Counted from the first letter of the stretch, positions 1 to 9,093 are shown. The stretch is 64,000 nucleotides of DNA from Fusobacterium massiliense (GCF_900095705.1 NZ_LT608327.1:744001-808000); one strand, 5' to 3'. A program made the numbers and translations. Notes: a model not told the origin generated them from the sequence alone.

Positions 1-598
1 AATTTTCTATGTGAACATCTTTTTGAGTAACTGTTTGTGATACTAAAAGTGCATCAGCTTTAAGCTCTATTGCTTTTTTAATAAAATCTTCGTTCGGAAC
101 TTGACTTCCTAAATTATAAGCTCTAACTCCTTTATATCTTTCAAGTCCATAATGTCCAGCATAACCTTTCATATTCATAATGGCATCAATACCAACTGTA
201 TGAGCGTCTGTTCCTGTACTTGCTCCAACCATTACTACTTCTCTACCAATATTTTCTTCTATATATTTTTCACATTCATGCATATCCATAGTATCTATTT
301 CTAATGCTTGAACTTTTATCGAAGTATAATCTACACTAAAAGAAGTTGCTCCATAAACTACATAAAATGAAAATTCTTTATCAAGTGCTTCAGAAAATGC
401 TACAGCAGGATTTATAAATCCCATTTTTCTAGCAAGTTGCAAAGCCGCTTCTATTCCTTTTTCATTACAAGGAACTGGTAAAGTAAAACTCATTTGAATT
501 TTACCATCATTCATTGTATCTCCATAAGGTCTAACTTGAGTCAAATCAAGTGTTGTATCAAAATCTCTTTTTTCTGTTGAATATAAACCTGAACTCAT
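1..598 (-). CDS. kamE: Lysine 5,6-aminomutase beta subunit (partial, C-terminus beyond window)
   Basis: This is the first 199 codons of the cobalamin-binding subunit of D-lysine 5,6-aminomutase, which moves the terminal amino group in lysine fermentation. Residues 131-136 read DAHTVG, the base-off B12-binding DxHxxG motif with the axial histidine at position 133. Lys144 follows and is the PLP Schiff-base position known in the characterised clostridial enzyme. The ATG shares one base with the kamD stop (TAATG), so the two subunits are translationally coupled. The gene is cut by the window edge; the rest of the Rossmann B12 domain lies outside. Confidence 0.96.
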   Translation of the reverse strand, partial: MSSGLYSTEKRDFDTTLDLTQVRPYGDTMNDGKIQMSFTLPVPCNEKGIEAALQLARKMGFINPAVAFSEALDKEFSFYVVYGATSFSVDYTSIKVQALEIDTMDMHECEKYIEENIGREVVMVGASTGTDAHTVGIDAIMNMKGYAGHYGLERYKGVRAYNLGSQVPNEDFIKKAIELKADALLVSQTVTQKDVHIEN

Positions 599-2154
599 TA
601 TTTATCCCCTCCTAACATCAATGGAATGAAAGGATTAAAATATGTACTATCTTTTTCAAATACACCAGCAAGACCTTTTCCACCATCTATAGGTCTTCTA
701 ACCCCACCAAATATACCTTTTTCTATTGTTTTAAATATTCCTATGCTTTCTATTGTTTTTAATAAATCAGCTGCTTTTTTAAGAACTTCTTGAGCTCTTG
801 TATTCATTATTCCACCTTTTTTAAATTCTATATCATTTCCAAAATCTTTTAAATTATTGAAAATATATCTTGCATTTTCTATAGATAATGCTCTGTCAGA
901 CATAAAAGGTGTATGAATTGCTTCTGTAAGCATTCCTAATAAGTGAACTTTTTGTCCTGTTGTTATTGTAACAATATTAAATAAAGCATCTTGTATATGC
1001 CCTTTAAATATATTTCCTGTCATAAATTTTGTAGGTGGCATATATTTTAAAGGTGCTTTAGGGAATATTTCTCTTGCCATTTGTGCTTGAGCAAGTTCTA
1101 ATAAAAATCCGTTTTCAGTTCCTGGTTCCATTTCAAAAGCATGTCCAAGTCCCATTTGTTCTTCAGGTAAACCAGCAATCAATGCAAATTGCTCGTTGAT
1201 AAATTGAGAAGCTAAAACTGTATGAGCTTCTTCTATTGCATCAGCTGTTGTTAAATAGTTGTCTTCCCCTGTATTTATAATAACTCCAGCAAATCCATTA
1301 ATAATTCTTGAGAAGAATTGATCAACCAATGTTCTTTTCATATTTATATCTCTAAATAGTATTCCGTATAAAGCGTCATTTAACATCATATCAAGTCTTT
1401 CTAATGCTCCCATTGCTGCTATTTCTGGCATACAAAGTCCAGAGCAATAGTTGCATAGTCTTATGTATCTTCCAAGTTCAACTCCAACATCATCAAGGGC
1501 TTTTCTCATTATCCTAAAGTTTTCTTGAGTTGCCATTGTTCCCCCGAAACCTTCAGTTGTTGCTCCAAATGGAACAAAGTCTAGTAAAGATTGACCTGTT
1601 GTTCTAATAACAGCAACAACATCTGCTCCTTGTCTAGCTGCTGCAACTGCTTGAGTAACATCTTCATATATATTTCCTGTTGCAACTATAACATAGATAT
1701 AAGGTCCTTTTTTATCTCCACCAAATTGTTCTAAATAATTTTCTCTAGCCTTTCTATTAGCCTTTATTCTCTCTACTGTACTATGAGTTATATCCTTTAA
1801 GGCTAACTTGATATCAAAATCATCATGCCAACTAAATTTTGTTATATCCAATTCTTTTTTTGCAATTTTTTCAGCTATTTCTTGAGGTTGTAGCTTAGTT
1901 TCTATCATAGCATTCCCAATATATTTTGCTACTCCTAGACTTATATTTCCATTGTCTTTTATGAAATCTACAACAACATTTGGTAAAGGAACACCAAACT
2001 CATCTACACCATCTATTCCTAATAATCTACAAATTGTTCTTTCTACTGTAACTGTACTATGTGCATCAATAAAAACTTGGGCATCAGCTGCTATCTTTTT
2101 TGCAGACTCACGAGCTTCTTTAACTAAACCCCAGTCAAGATCCAATTTCGCCAT
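598..2154 (-). CDS. kamD: Lysine 5,6-aminomutase alpha subunit
   Basis: The large, PLP-binding TIM-barrel subunit (518 aa from the chosen start), partner of KamE in the adenosylcobalamin- and PLP-dependent 5,6-aminomutase. It acts after KamA in anaerobic lysine breakdown. Full-length similarity to the KamD family is obvious, for example the RLCNYCSGLCMPE stretch and the C-terminal GGVRRPIDGGKGL stretch. A longer reading from 2172 exists, but the ATG at 2154 has GGGAGG six bases upstream and gives the usual MAKLDLD start. The gene begins inside the last codons of kamC, a 20-base overlap. Cytoplasmic. Confidence 0.96.
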   Translation of the reverse strand: MAKLDLDWGLVKEARESAKKIAADAQVFIDAHSTVTVERTICRLLGIDGVDEFGVPLPNVVVDFIKDNGNISLGVAKYIGNAMIETKLQPQEIAEKIAKKELDITKFSWHDDFDIKLALKDITHSTVERIKANRKARENYLEQFGGDKKGPYIYVIVATGNIYEDVTQAVAAARQGADVVAVIRTTGQSLLDFVPFGATTEGFGGTMATQENFRIMRKALDDVGVELGRYIRLCNYCSGLCMPEIAAMGALERLDMMLNDALYGILFRDINMKRTLVDQFFSRIINGFAGVIINTGEDNYLTTADAIEEAHTVLASQFINEQFALIAGLPEEQMGLGHAFEMEPGTENGFLLELAQAQMAREIFPKAPLKYMPPTKFMTGNIFKGHIQDALFNIVTITTGQKVHLLGMLTEAIHTPFMSDRALSIENARYIFNNLKDFGNDIEFKKGGIMNTRAQEVLKKAADLLKTIESIGIFKTIEKGIFGGVRRPIDGGKGLAGVFEKDSTYFNPFIPLMLGGDK

Positions 2155-3616
2155 TATTTTCCTCCCATTCATACTCTCTATAAATTACTTCCGATATATC
2201 GTCATCCAACCCTATTAATTTTGCTATATTCAAAGCATCTTTAGGAACTTCAGTTTCTACACTTTCTTCCAAAGTAAAGTCCATATTATCTTGAATTAAC
2301 TCTAAAGAATTATTTACCTTCAATTTATTTTTTAAACTTTCAAAATCTATATTTTTTAAACCTACAACTTGATAATGTTTCATATTTCTTTCAACAACAG
2401 AATCAAAATGTGTAGTTATAATAGAAATACTTGTTTTATCATTAAGATATTTTGCCAAAGCTCTAACGAACTTTTGTCCTTCTTTTGGATTTGTTCCTCT
2501 TGCAAACTCATCAAAAACCACAAGCCCAGTTCCATTTTTTATATATTCATTTACTTCTTTTAATTTTATTATTTCCGCTCCAAAAGTACTAAGCCCTTTT
2601 GATATATCTTGCATATCATCTGATACAAAAAATACAAAATCTAAAAGAGGTATACTTGAATATTCTGCAAAAACAAAAAATCCCATTTGAAAAAGTAACA
2701 CATTTTCTGCTATTGTCTTCAATGCAACACTTTTCCCACCCATATTAGCTCCCGTAATCATAGTTGTTCCCGTATCTAATTCTACACTTATAGGAGTATA
2801 CTTTTTATTTTTTGTTTCTAGATATTCTCTAACTTCTATATTTACTGCATTTTTTAAGATTATTTTTTTTTCTTTTGAAACTTTTGGCTTTACTCCCCCA
2901 AATTCTCTTGCAAATTTAACCTTTCCTAAAATAAAGTCTAAATCTCCAATTTTCTTTATATTTTCTAAATAATCTTCTGCATATTTTTTCAAAGTTTCAC
3001 ATAAATTTTTTCTGATTTTAAATTCTTCTTTTTCTTCATCAACCAAGATAGATAATCTTTCATCTTTTAATCTTTTTATAACATCATAGTCATTTTCAGA
3101 AAACAATCTATTTTCTACTTCTTTCTTTTGTCTACGAATTTCTTTTAAAATCACAGAATATTTTTCATAAATATAAAAAGTTGCTACTTTTTCATCATTA
3201 GGATCTAAAATTCTATTTAACTCATCTAATTCCTTAGGAATAAAATCAAAAAATACTTCGTTGTATTCTTTTAAACAAACCGATAAGTCTTTCATAGATA
3301 AAAGTTGTGCTTTTATCTCAAATAAATCTACTGTATCCAAAACTATATCATTCATAGAATTTTCAACTATTTTTCTTATATCTTTGAATCTATGTAAAAT
3401 AGTTTCTATTTCTAAAGTAGCTTTTTTATTTTCTGAAATGAATTTATAAATTCTTTCCATTTTTAAAAACTCATTATTTAATTCTTCTTCCTCACCTATT
3501 TTAAAATTTTTTATACTATTTAATCTATTTTTCCCATAGGCTGATAATATTTCAATTTTTGATAACAAGCCCTTAAAATTTAATCTATTTAAAGTATTTT
3601 CATCTATAAATTTCAT
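2135..3616 (-). CDS. kamC: Lysine 5,6-aminomutase reactivase ATPase, MutS-like
   Basis: A 493-aa protein with a long helical N-terminal region (about residues 40-220) and a MutS-type ATPase core: Walker A GANMGGKS at 289-296, Walker B ending VVFDEFARGTNP, and a TTHFD switch motif. It lacks the mismatch-recognition domain of true MutS. Its place between kamB and kamD identifies it as the ATPase proposed to reactivate the B12-inactivated 5,6-aminomutase. GGAGA precedes the ATG, and only one base separates it from the kamB stop. The reactivase role is family knowledge; the ATPase motifs are seen directly. Confidence 0.88.
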   Translation of the reverse strand: MKFIDENTLNRLNFKGLLSKIEILSAYGKNRLNSIKNFKIGEEEELNNEFLKMERIYKFISENKKATLEIETILHRFKDIRKIVENSMNDIVLDTVDLFEIKAQLLSMKDLSVCLKEYNEVFFDFIPKELDELNRILDPNDEKVATFYIYEKYSVILKEIRRQKKEVENRLFSENDYDVIKRLKDERLSILVDEEKEEFKIRKNLCETLKKYAEDYLENIKKIGDLDFILGKVKFAREFGGVKPKVSKEKKIILKNAVNIEVREYLETKNKKYTPISVELDTGTTMITGANMGGKSVALKTIAENVLLFQMGFFVFAEYSSIPLLDFVFFVSDDMQDISKGLSTFGAEIIKLKEVNEYIKNGTGLVVFDEFARGTNPKEGQKFVRALAKYLNDKTSISIITTHFDSVVERNMKHYQVVGLKNIDFESLKNKLKVNNSLELIQDNMDFTLEESVETEVPKDALNIAKLIGLDDDISEVIYREYEWEENNGEIGS

Positions 3617-3617
3617 T

Positions 3618-4634
3618 TTAATCTCCTAAAACATTAATAACTGGAATAGATAGTCCATTTTCTAGTCTTAGTTTAAAGTCATCTTTATTAAAATCTATAC
3701 CTAATGGAGAATGAGGATTTATCGTTACAAATAATAAATTTATCTTATTTAAAACTTTAAACTCTATTCCACATAATTTAGCTTTTTTTAACAATGAACT
3801 ATCTAAAAAGAACTTTGTTCCATCTTCAGCTAAAAGAATCATATTTTTATAATTTCCTCTGTTATCTATAAAAGTTTCAATTATTTTAGGTGTTATTGCT
3901 CCTTTTATATAAAAATATTCTAAATCTTCTCTCAAATATTCTTTTAAAACCTTAGATAAATCTATTGAATTTGTAACATTTAAAATTTTAATTTCATTAT
4001 TTTTATAAAATAATATTGCTTTTTCAGAATTATATTTATTTACTTGTGATTTTATATTCTCATCTACTTCTTTTAGCTCTAAAAAATAAACTGTTTTTTT
4101 TGTTTCTTCAATAACTTTTAACATATCTAAAGATAAAGCTGCACCTGTAGATAAAATCGTTGCATCACTTACTTCACTTATAGCTGTACTCTTTCTTCCT
4201 AAAGCCCCATCTACTATTGAAATTTCACTTCCAAATTTTTCCATAAGCTCAACAACAAATTTTACCTGTTTATTATAAGATGGTCCTGCTACATCTACAT
4301 AGCCATCTGATAATGCTCTGACTATCACTATATCTCCCATAGGAGTGGTAAAGTCTGTTACATATAAAATTTCTTTTGTTATATCACATCTGTTCAAACA
4401 ATCTCTAGCTGTTGCAACAATACTTCCTTCTCTCACATATATTCTTGGTTTATCTGTACTTGTAACAACGTCAACATCTTCACCATCTCTACCTATGGAA
4501 GTCAGACCTAACTTTTTCTTTTTACCAATATCTGTTATAAGTTTATTTAGGAGAGTCGTCTTCCCGACATTTTTTTCCATGCCAATTATAGATATTCTCT
4601 TATACTTTTCAATAAACTTATAAGTATCTAACAT
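3618..4634 (-). CDS. kamB: Lysine 5,6-aminomutase reactivase subunit KamB
   Basis: A 338-aa P-loop protein. The nucleotide-binding loop GMEKNVGKTT lies at residues 18-27, near the N-terminus. The rest resembles no common enzyme, but the gene is a constant neighbour of kamA, kamC, kamD and kamE in lysine fermenters. It is taken to work with KamC in restoring aminomutase whose cobalamin cofactor has been damaged. It starts three bases after the kamA stop and ends one base before the kamC start, so it is clearly co-translated with both. No signal peptide or membrane segment. The name rests on context more than on a diagnostic active site. Confidence 0.85.
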   Translation of the reverse strand: MLDTYKFIEKYKRISIIGMEKNVGKTTLLNKLITDIGKKKKLGLTSIGRDGEDVDVVTSTDKPRIYVREGSIVATARDCLNRCDITKEILYVTDFTTPMGDIVIVRALSDGYVDVAGPSYNKQVKFVVELMEKFGSEISIVDGALGRKSTAISEVSDATILSTGAALSLDMLKVIEETKKTVYFLELKEVDENIKSQVNKYNSEKAILFYKNNEIKILNVTNSIDLSKVLKEYLREDLEYFYIKGAITPKIIETFIDNRGNYKNMILLAEDGTKFFLDSSLLKKAKLCGIEFKVLNKINLLFVTINPHSPLGIDFNKDDFKLRLENGLSIPVINVLGD

Positions 4635-4637
4635 TTC

Positions 4638-5915
4638 TTATTTTGCTCCTTCAGCTTCAGCTCTCTTTCTATTTCTTTCATGTCTTGCTAAGTGGCTAGG
4701 TTCAAGTGCCATTTGTTTTCCTTCATCTAGCATATAAACTCCACTTACTTCATACATTTTTTCAAATTTTTCTTCATCATAACAAGGTTCATGAACATAA
4801 TCTGTAGGTTCAGTATAAGTTGTTATAACTCCTTCAAAATTTCTCAAAACTACTCTTCCAGGAGCTTGAGAAATTACATATTGAGGCATTACAGGAGTCT
4901 TTCCTCCTCCACCTGGTGCATCAACAACAAATGTTGGTACTGCATATCCAGAAGTATGTCCTCTTAAACCTTCAATTATTTCTATACCTTTAGAAACTGG
5001 TGTTCTAAAGTGTTCAAGTCCCATAGATAAATCACATTGATAAATATAATAAGGTCTTACTCTCATCATTACTAAATCATGCACAAGTCTTTTCATAACA
5101 GGAACACTATCATTAATTCCTCTTAGTAATACTGTTTGGTTTCCTAAAGGTATACCAGCATCAGCTAACATTTCACAAGCTTTTTTAGCTTCTGGAGTTA
5201 CTTCTTGTGGGTGATTGAAGTGAGTATTCAACCAAATTGGATGGTATTTCTTCAACATATTACATAATTCTGGAGTAATTCTTTGAGGTAAAACAACTGG
5301 TGTTCTACTTCCTATTCTTATTACTTCAACATGAGGTATAGCTCTTAATTTTTTTATTATTCCTTCTAATTTTTTATCAGATACAAGTAAAGCATCTCCT
5401 CCTGATAACAACACATCTCTTACTTGAGGAGTTCTTGCTATATATTCTATAGCTTTATCTATTCTATCCATAGGCATTGCATCATCACTTGAACCAGCAA
5501 ATCTTCTACGAGTACAATGTCTACAATACATAGAACACATATCTGTTATTAGTAATAAAACTCTATCTGGATATCTATGAGTTAACCCTGGTACTGGAGA
5601 ATCTTCATCTTCATGTAATGGGTCTAACAAATCTGCATCTGCTTGATGTATTTCTTGAATAGTTGGTATAGCTTGTTTTCTAACAGGACATCTATCACTG
5701 TCCATATCTATTAATGAAAAATAATATGGAGTAATAGCCATTCTTAATGTTTCAAGAGTTTTCTTAACTCCTTCTTCTTCTTCTTCACTTAAATTAACAT
5801 ATTTTTTTAAATCATCAATTTTTTCTATCCTATTTTTTACTTGCCATGTCCAATCATTCCACTCTTCATCTGTTACATTTGGAAAAAACTTAGCTCTTGT
5901 GTTAACAGTATTCAT
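4638..5915 (-). CDS. kamA: L-lysine 2,3-aminomutase, radical SAM
   Basis: Converts L-lysine to L-beta-lysine, the first step of the pathway. The 425-aa sequence carries the radical SAM cluster motif CSMYCRHC (C127, C131, C134), the SGGDALL motif near 171-177, and the PLP-lysine motif PGGGGK ending at Lys339. Length and ends match clostridial KamA. The ATG at 5915 is preceded by an AAGGAGATGAT site. It is separated from kdd by 113 bp, the widest gap inside the operon, where no terminator is evident; an internal promoter there is possible but not shown. Confidence 0.97.
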   Translation of the reverse strand: MNTVNTRAKFFPNVTDEEWNDWTWQVKNRIEKIDDLKKYVNLSEEEEEGVKKTLETLRMAITPYYFSLIDMDSDRCPVRKQAIPTIQEIHQADADLLDPLHEDEDSPVPGLTHRYPDRVLLLITDMCSMYCRHCTRRRFAGSSDDAMPMDRIDKAIEYIARTPQVRDVLLSGGDALLVSDKKLEGIIKKLRAIPHVEVIRIGSRTPVVLPQRITPELCNMLKKYHPIWLNTHFNHPQEVTPEAKKACEMLADAGIPLGNQTVLLRGINDSVPVMKRLVHDLVMMRVRPYYIYQCDLSMGLEHFRTPVSKGIEIIEGLRGHTSGYAVPTFVVDAPGGGGKTPVMPQYVISQAPGRVVLRNFEGVITTYTEPTDYVHEPCYDEEKFEKMYEVSGVYMLDEGKQMALEPSHLARHERNRKRAEAEGAK

Positions 5916-6028
5916 AATATCATCTCCTTATAACCTTACAATAAATAATAAATTTTCCTTATTAAATTCATTTCTTACAATTTATAATTCTCACACCAAT
6001 TTTGAATATCTTCTACTTATTATTTTTC

Positions 6029-7066
6029 TTATAAATATAGTTCATTGAAAATTTCTCTTAATACTGAACTTTCTCTTAATTCTTCTAAAGTTATTGCTGC
6101 ATGGTCTACTGTATATCCATTACCAACTATCATAGTTATATCTTTTCCTACTCCTTCAGCACCTAATGCAGCTTTAGAGAATCCAGTTGCCATAGAGAAG
6201 AAATAAGCTATTCCAAATTCTTTAACTGGTAAAATTGTTGACATTTCTGTGTTTGTAACATTTACACAGTTTATAGCTACATCTACTTCTTTACCGTTAT
6301 TAGCTTCAAGAACTGCATTTAATACTTCCATAGGTTTTGTAGCATCTGCTATAACAACTTTTACTTTTGAGCTTACTCTTTCAAGTAATGCCTTTTCTTT
6401 TTCATTTCTTACAACACCTATAACTTTTCCAGTAGGTCCCACTCTCTTTACTGCTTCATAAGCACAAAGCATTCCAGATTTTCCTGCCGAACCTAAAATT
6501 GCAACTGATTGACAAGGTTTTACAAGTTTTGCAACTTGTGCTGGTGCTCCTGCAACATCAAGTGCTGCTAAAGCAAGATTTTCTGGCATATCTTCTGGTA
6601 ATACTGCATATATTCCACTTTCAAATAAAATTGCTTTACCCTTGATTTCTACTCTATCTATTGCAGGTTTAATATCTATTATTTCATCTATTCTTAATGG
6701 AGTTAATGAAAGTGAAACTAAAGTTGCTATTTTATCTCCAACTTTCAAATCAGTCTCTCCAACTAAATCATCACCAATTTTTTCTATTTTCCCTATTAAC
6801 ATTCCTCCAGAACCAGTTACTGGATTTTGCATTTTCCCTCTTTCAGCAACTATTTCTTTTATTTTATTTTTTATCTTTTCTACATCATGCCCAGCTTCTT
6901 CTTCTATTTGAGTGAAAGATGCTGAATCTATATTAAGAGCAATTACATCTATTAAAATTTCATTTGAGAAAATTTCCATGTCATTTGATATTTTTAAAGC
7001 TGGTTGTGGTAAAACTCCAGCAGGTTCAATAACCCTATGTGTACCATATTTACACCCTTTCTTCAT
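6029..7066 (-). CDS. kdd: L-erythro-3,5-diaminohexanoate dehydrogenase
   Basis: Oxidises 3,5-diaminohexanoate to 3-keto-5-aminohexanoate with NAD(P), step three of the lysine pathway. The 345-aa protein has an alcohol-dehydrogenase-like nucleotide fold (AILGSAGKSGMLCAYEA in the middle third). The ATG at 7075 sits one base after GGAGG and is too close. The ATG at 7066 (MKKGCKYG) has a ten-base spacing and fits the family start better. It lies 28 bp downstream of kce in the same operon. Assignment rests on overall similarity and on being flanked by kce, kal and kamA. Confidence 0.93.
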   Translation of the reverse strand: MKKGCKYGTHRVIEPAGVLPQPALKISNDMEIFSNEILIDVIALNIDSASFTQIEEEAGHDVEKIKNKIKEIVAERGKMQNPVTGSGGMLIGKIEKIGDDLVGETDLKVGDKIATLVSLSLTPLRIDEIIDIKPAIDRVEIKGKAILFESGIYAVLPEDMPENLALAALDVAGAPAQVAKLVKPCQSVAILGSAGKSGMLCAYEAVKRVGPTGKVIGVVRNEKEKALLERVSSKVKVVIADATKPMEVLNAVLEANNGKEVDVAINCVNVTNTEMSTILPVKEFGIAYFFSMATGFSKAALGAEGVGKDITMIVGNGYTVDHAAITLEELRESSVLREIFNELYL

Positions 7067-7094
7067 ATTAATCATTCCTCCCTTAAATTTTAAC

Positions 7095-7910
7095 TTATTT
7101 TTTTAAACTTAATATTTCTCTTGCTTCATCAGGTGTTGCAATTTCTCTACCTAGCTCCTTTGCTAGTCTTACAACTCTTTCAACAAGTTCTCCATTTGAT
7201 TTTGCTAAAACTCCTTTGTCTATATATACATTATCTTCAAATCCAACCCTTACATGTCCTCCCATAACTATTGCTAAGGCAGCCATTTGGAATTGATGTC
7301 TTCCTACACCTGCAACAGTCCAAGTAGAACCTTCTGGTATGCTTTCAGACATAAATACTAAATCTCTTGCAGATGCTGACATTTGTACACCTAATACAAA
7401 ATCAAAATGCATTGGTTTTTGTATAAATCCTTGTTTTTGATATCTTATAGCATAATCTATCATACCTTTATCAAAAACTTCTATTTCTGGTTTTACTCCT
7501 CTTTCAATAAGAATTTTTCCAAAATTTTTAATTGTATTTTCTGTATTTACAAAAACTTCATCTCCACCAAAATTACAAGTTCCACAATCTAACGTTGCCA
7601 TTTCTGGATGCAACTCTGTAGGTTGTAATCTTTCTAAATCTGTCATTCCTACAGCTCCACCAGTAGATGGTTGTATTATTACATCAGGACATTTTTCTCT
7701 TATTGCATCTATACATTTTTTAAATCTTTCTTTATCTTGAGTTGGAGTTCCGTCGTCTTCTCTAACATGTAAATGAATTATACTGGCTCCAGCTTTATAT
7801 GCTGACTCTGCTTCTCTTGCTATTTCTTCAACAGTATAAGGAACGGCAGGATTATGTTCTTTTGTTACCTCAGCTCCACAAATAGCTGCTGTTATTATTA
7901 ATTTTTCCAC
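7095..7910 (-). CDS. kce: 3-keto-5-aminohexanoate cleavage enzyme
   Basis: A 271-aa TIM-barrel BKACE-family enzyme. It uses acetyl-CoA to split 3-keto-5-aminohexanoate into 3-aminobutyryl-CoA and acetoacetate. The Zn-binding pair H46 and H48 lies in HLHVRED, and a conserved acidic residue (E225 in VGFED) lies near the C-terminus, as in characterised Kce. The DGTPTQ loop after the histidines is also typical. It is preceded by GAGGG (GGAGGGTATAAG before the ATG) and lies 24 bp after kal. Confidence 0.95.
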   Translation of the reverse strand: MEKLIITAAICGAEVTKEHNPAVPYTVEEIAREAESAYKAGASIIHLHVREDDGTPTQDKERFKKCIDAIREKCPDVIIQPSTGGAVGMTDLERLQPTELHPEMATLDCGTCNFGGDEVFVNTENTIKNFGKILIERGVKPEIEVFDKGMIDYAIRYQKQGFIQKPMHFDFVLGVQMSASARDLVFMSESIPEGSTWTVAGVGRHQFQMAALAIVMGGHVRVGFEDNVYIDKGVLAKSNGELVERVVRLAKELGREIATPDEAREILSLKK

Positions 7911-7934
7911 TTATACCCTCCTCAATCAACTTTT

Positions 7935-8321
7935 TTATTTTTTACCTCTTTGTTTGTTTTTAGGTGTTACACAAGTTCCTGTTGCTCTACAAACAACTAT
8001 AGGTTCTGCCAAAACATCAGCAGCTGATTCAGAAATATCTGGTCTTGGAACTATAACTTTTCTTGCTTCAAACACCATTTTTCTTGAGCTATTTCCTACA
8101 TTTACTATTTCACCAACAGCTTCAATATAGTCTCCAGCAAAAACAGGAGCCATAAATTCAACACTGTCATAGGCTTTAAATAATCCTTCATCTCCATCTA
8201 ATTGAATTAAAAGCTCAGTTGCTACATCTCCAAAAAGTTGTAACATTCTTGCTCCATCAACTAAATTTCCACCATAATGTGCATCGTGAGAACTCATTCT
8301 CAATCTGATTAATGATTTCAT
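7935..8321 (-). CDS. kal: 3-aminobutyryl-CoA ammonia lyase
   Basis: A 128-aa hotdog-fold protein. It removes ammonia from L-3-aminobutyryl-CoA to give crotonyl-CoA, linking lysine breakdown to the butyrate pathway. It is first in the operon: AAGGAGGATGGT precedes the ATG, and the leader upstream holds the lysine riboswitch. Length and the N-terminal [13 protein letters not shown] stretch match Kal. It is the smallest gene of the set and would be hard to name without its neighbours, but with kce and kdd adjacent the assignment is secure. Confidence 0.94.
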   Translation of the reverse strand: MKSLIRLRMSSHDAHYGGNLVDGARMLQLFGDVATELLIQLDGDEGLFKAYDSVEFMAPVFAGDYIEAVGEIVNVGNSSRKMVFEARKVIVPRPDISESAADVLAEPIVVCRATGTCVTPKNKQRGKK

Positions 8322-8339
8322 ACCATCCTCCTTAAAATA

Positions 8340-8602
8340 AACCTAACCTAATAATAAAAATAGAGGTATACATGGTTTGCCCAATCCTATTCTGTATCGA
8401 TTAAAGAAAAACTATAAAATAGCTCTCCATACTCAAAAAGAATATGACAGTCAATGTTCGTTTACATTGACCAAGAAACTTAACTATAAGCAGTTAATGT
8501 TCTTTCGGCAACTATGCTCTTCGAAACAAAGTATCGAGGCTTATCTCTTAACAACTTTGCTCTACCTTACATACATGCACCTCTATTTTTCATTATTTAT
8601 TT
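8340..8602 (-). promoter_or_regulatory. Lysine riboswitch (L-box) in the leader of the lysine-fermentation operon
   Basis: Read on the minus strand, the leader begins with AAAATAGAGGTGCATG, contains the L-box hallmark GCCGAAAG, and closes with GGAGAGCTATTTT. The 5' AAAATAG (8583-8589) pairs with CTATTTT (8416-8422) to form P1 of the aptamer, spanning about 8412-8590. Arms with clear self-complementarity lie between, for example GTCAATGT/ACATTGAC. The downstream part (8340-8411) is the expression platform. It contains AGAATAG (8387-8393) and a second CTATTTTT (8356-8363). It sits between the operon promoter (8650-8677) and kal. Confidence 0.9.
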
Positions 8603-8649
8603 AATTGTATTTTTGTATGGACACTATCTATCCCTCTTTTAATACTTAA

Positions 8650-8677
8650 ATTATATTATTTAAAAAAATAATGTCAA
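8650..8677 (-). promoter_or_regulatory. Sigma70-type promoter of the lysine operon
   Basis: On the minus strand TTGACA (8677-8672) is followed after 16 bases by TATAAT (8655-8650). Both hexamers are perfect. Transcription would begin near 8643, about 50 bases before the riboswitch aptamer. Confidence 0.85.
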
Positions 8678-8796
8678 ACTATTTTTTAAAAAATAGTAAT
8701 ATTTTATAAAAAATAAAACTATAAGTTCTAAAATAAAACATTTATAATTTATTTATTAAAAAAGTAAAGAATTAAAATTTTATTAAATCTATATAA

Positions 8797-8832
8797 AAAA
8801 CTATGATATTATTAGGTTAATATCATAGTTTT
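8797..8832. repeat. 14-bp perfect dyad (hairpin or operator)
   Basis: AAAACTATGATATT at 8797-8810 is repeated in inverse at 8819-8832 around an 8-base loop. On the minus strand it is followed by a T-rich run, so it could terminate leftward transcription. On the plus strand it lies ten bases before the start of the 48-aa ORF and could be an operator. The sequence does not decide between these. Confidence 0.5.
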
Positions 8833-8842
8833 AGAAGATCAT

Positions 8843-8989
8843 ATGGAACAAAAAGAGACTCTAGATAAAAATAAAGCAAAAGAAATAATTTTTACTAAAG
8901 AGTATATGAGACTTATACCTAAGGAATTTGAGGATAAAAAAGAATTTATTTTAAATATTATTGTGAAAGAAATAAAAAAAGTCTCTTGA
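8843..8989 (+). CDS. Possible small protein, 48 aa, unknown
   Basis: An ATG at 8843 opens 48 codons of charged, helix-prone sequence (it starts MEQKETLDKNKAKE), and its TGA stop lies inside the adjoining dispersed palindrome. Codon use is Fusobacterium-like and the composition looks protein-like. The ribosome site is weak (AGAAGAT) and no clear promoter is seen. It may be a genuine small gene or the remnant of a longer one whose 3' end was replaced by the repeat. No family recognised. Confidence 0.35.
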   Translation: MEQKETLDKNKAKEIIFTKEYMRLIPKEFEDKKEFILNIIVKEIKKVS

Positions 8990-9090
8990 CAGCCGTATGA
9001 GTTTTTACGAGCTCAATGAAATACTCTCCAGAGTAATACGGACGTCGGAGACTAATTTTTATACTAAATTTATACTCTCCTATAGAAAAA
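8980..9090 (+). repeat. Dispersed palindrome copy 1 (hybrid loop) with right flank
   Basis: Core 8980-9053 begins AGTCTCTTGACAGCCGTATG and ends ATACGGACGTCGGAGACT. Its left inner arm is like the common loop type and its right inner arm like the rarer one. The AT-rich flank with the TATACTctCCTATAGAA motif follows to about 9090. Confidence 0.9.
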
Positions 9091-9093
9091 AAT

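Noticed and set aside
2135-3616. A second mismatch-repair MutS
   Set aside because: It lacks the mismatch-recognition Phe-x-Glu domain and lies inside the kam operon; it fits the aminomutase reactivase ATPase.
8377-8604. 75-aa open frame on the plus strand
   Set aside because: It is exactly antisense to the lysine riboswitch. The RNA structure explains the sequence and there is no ribosome site.
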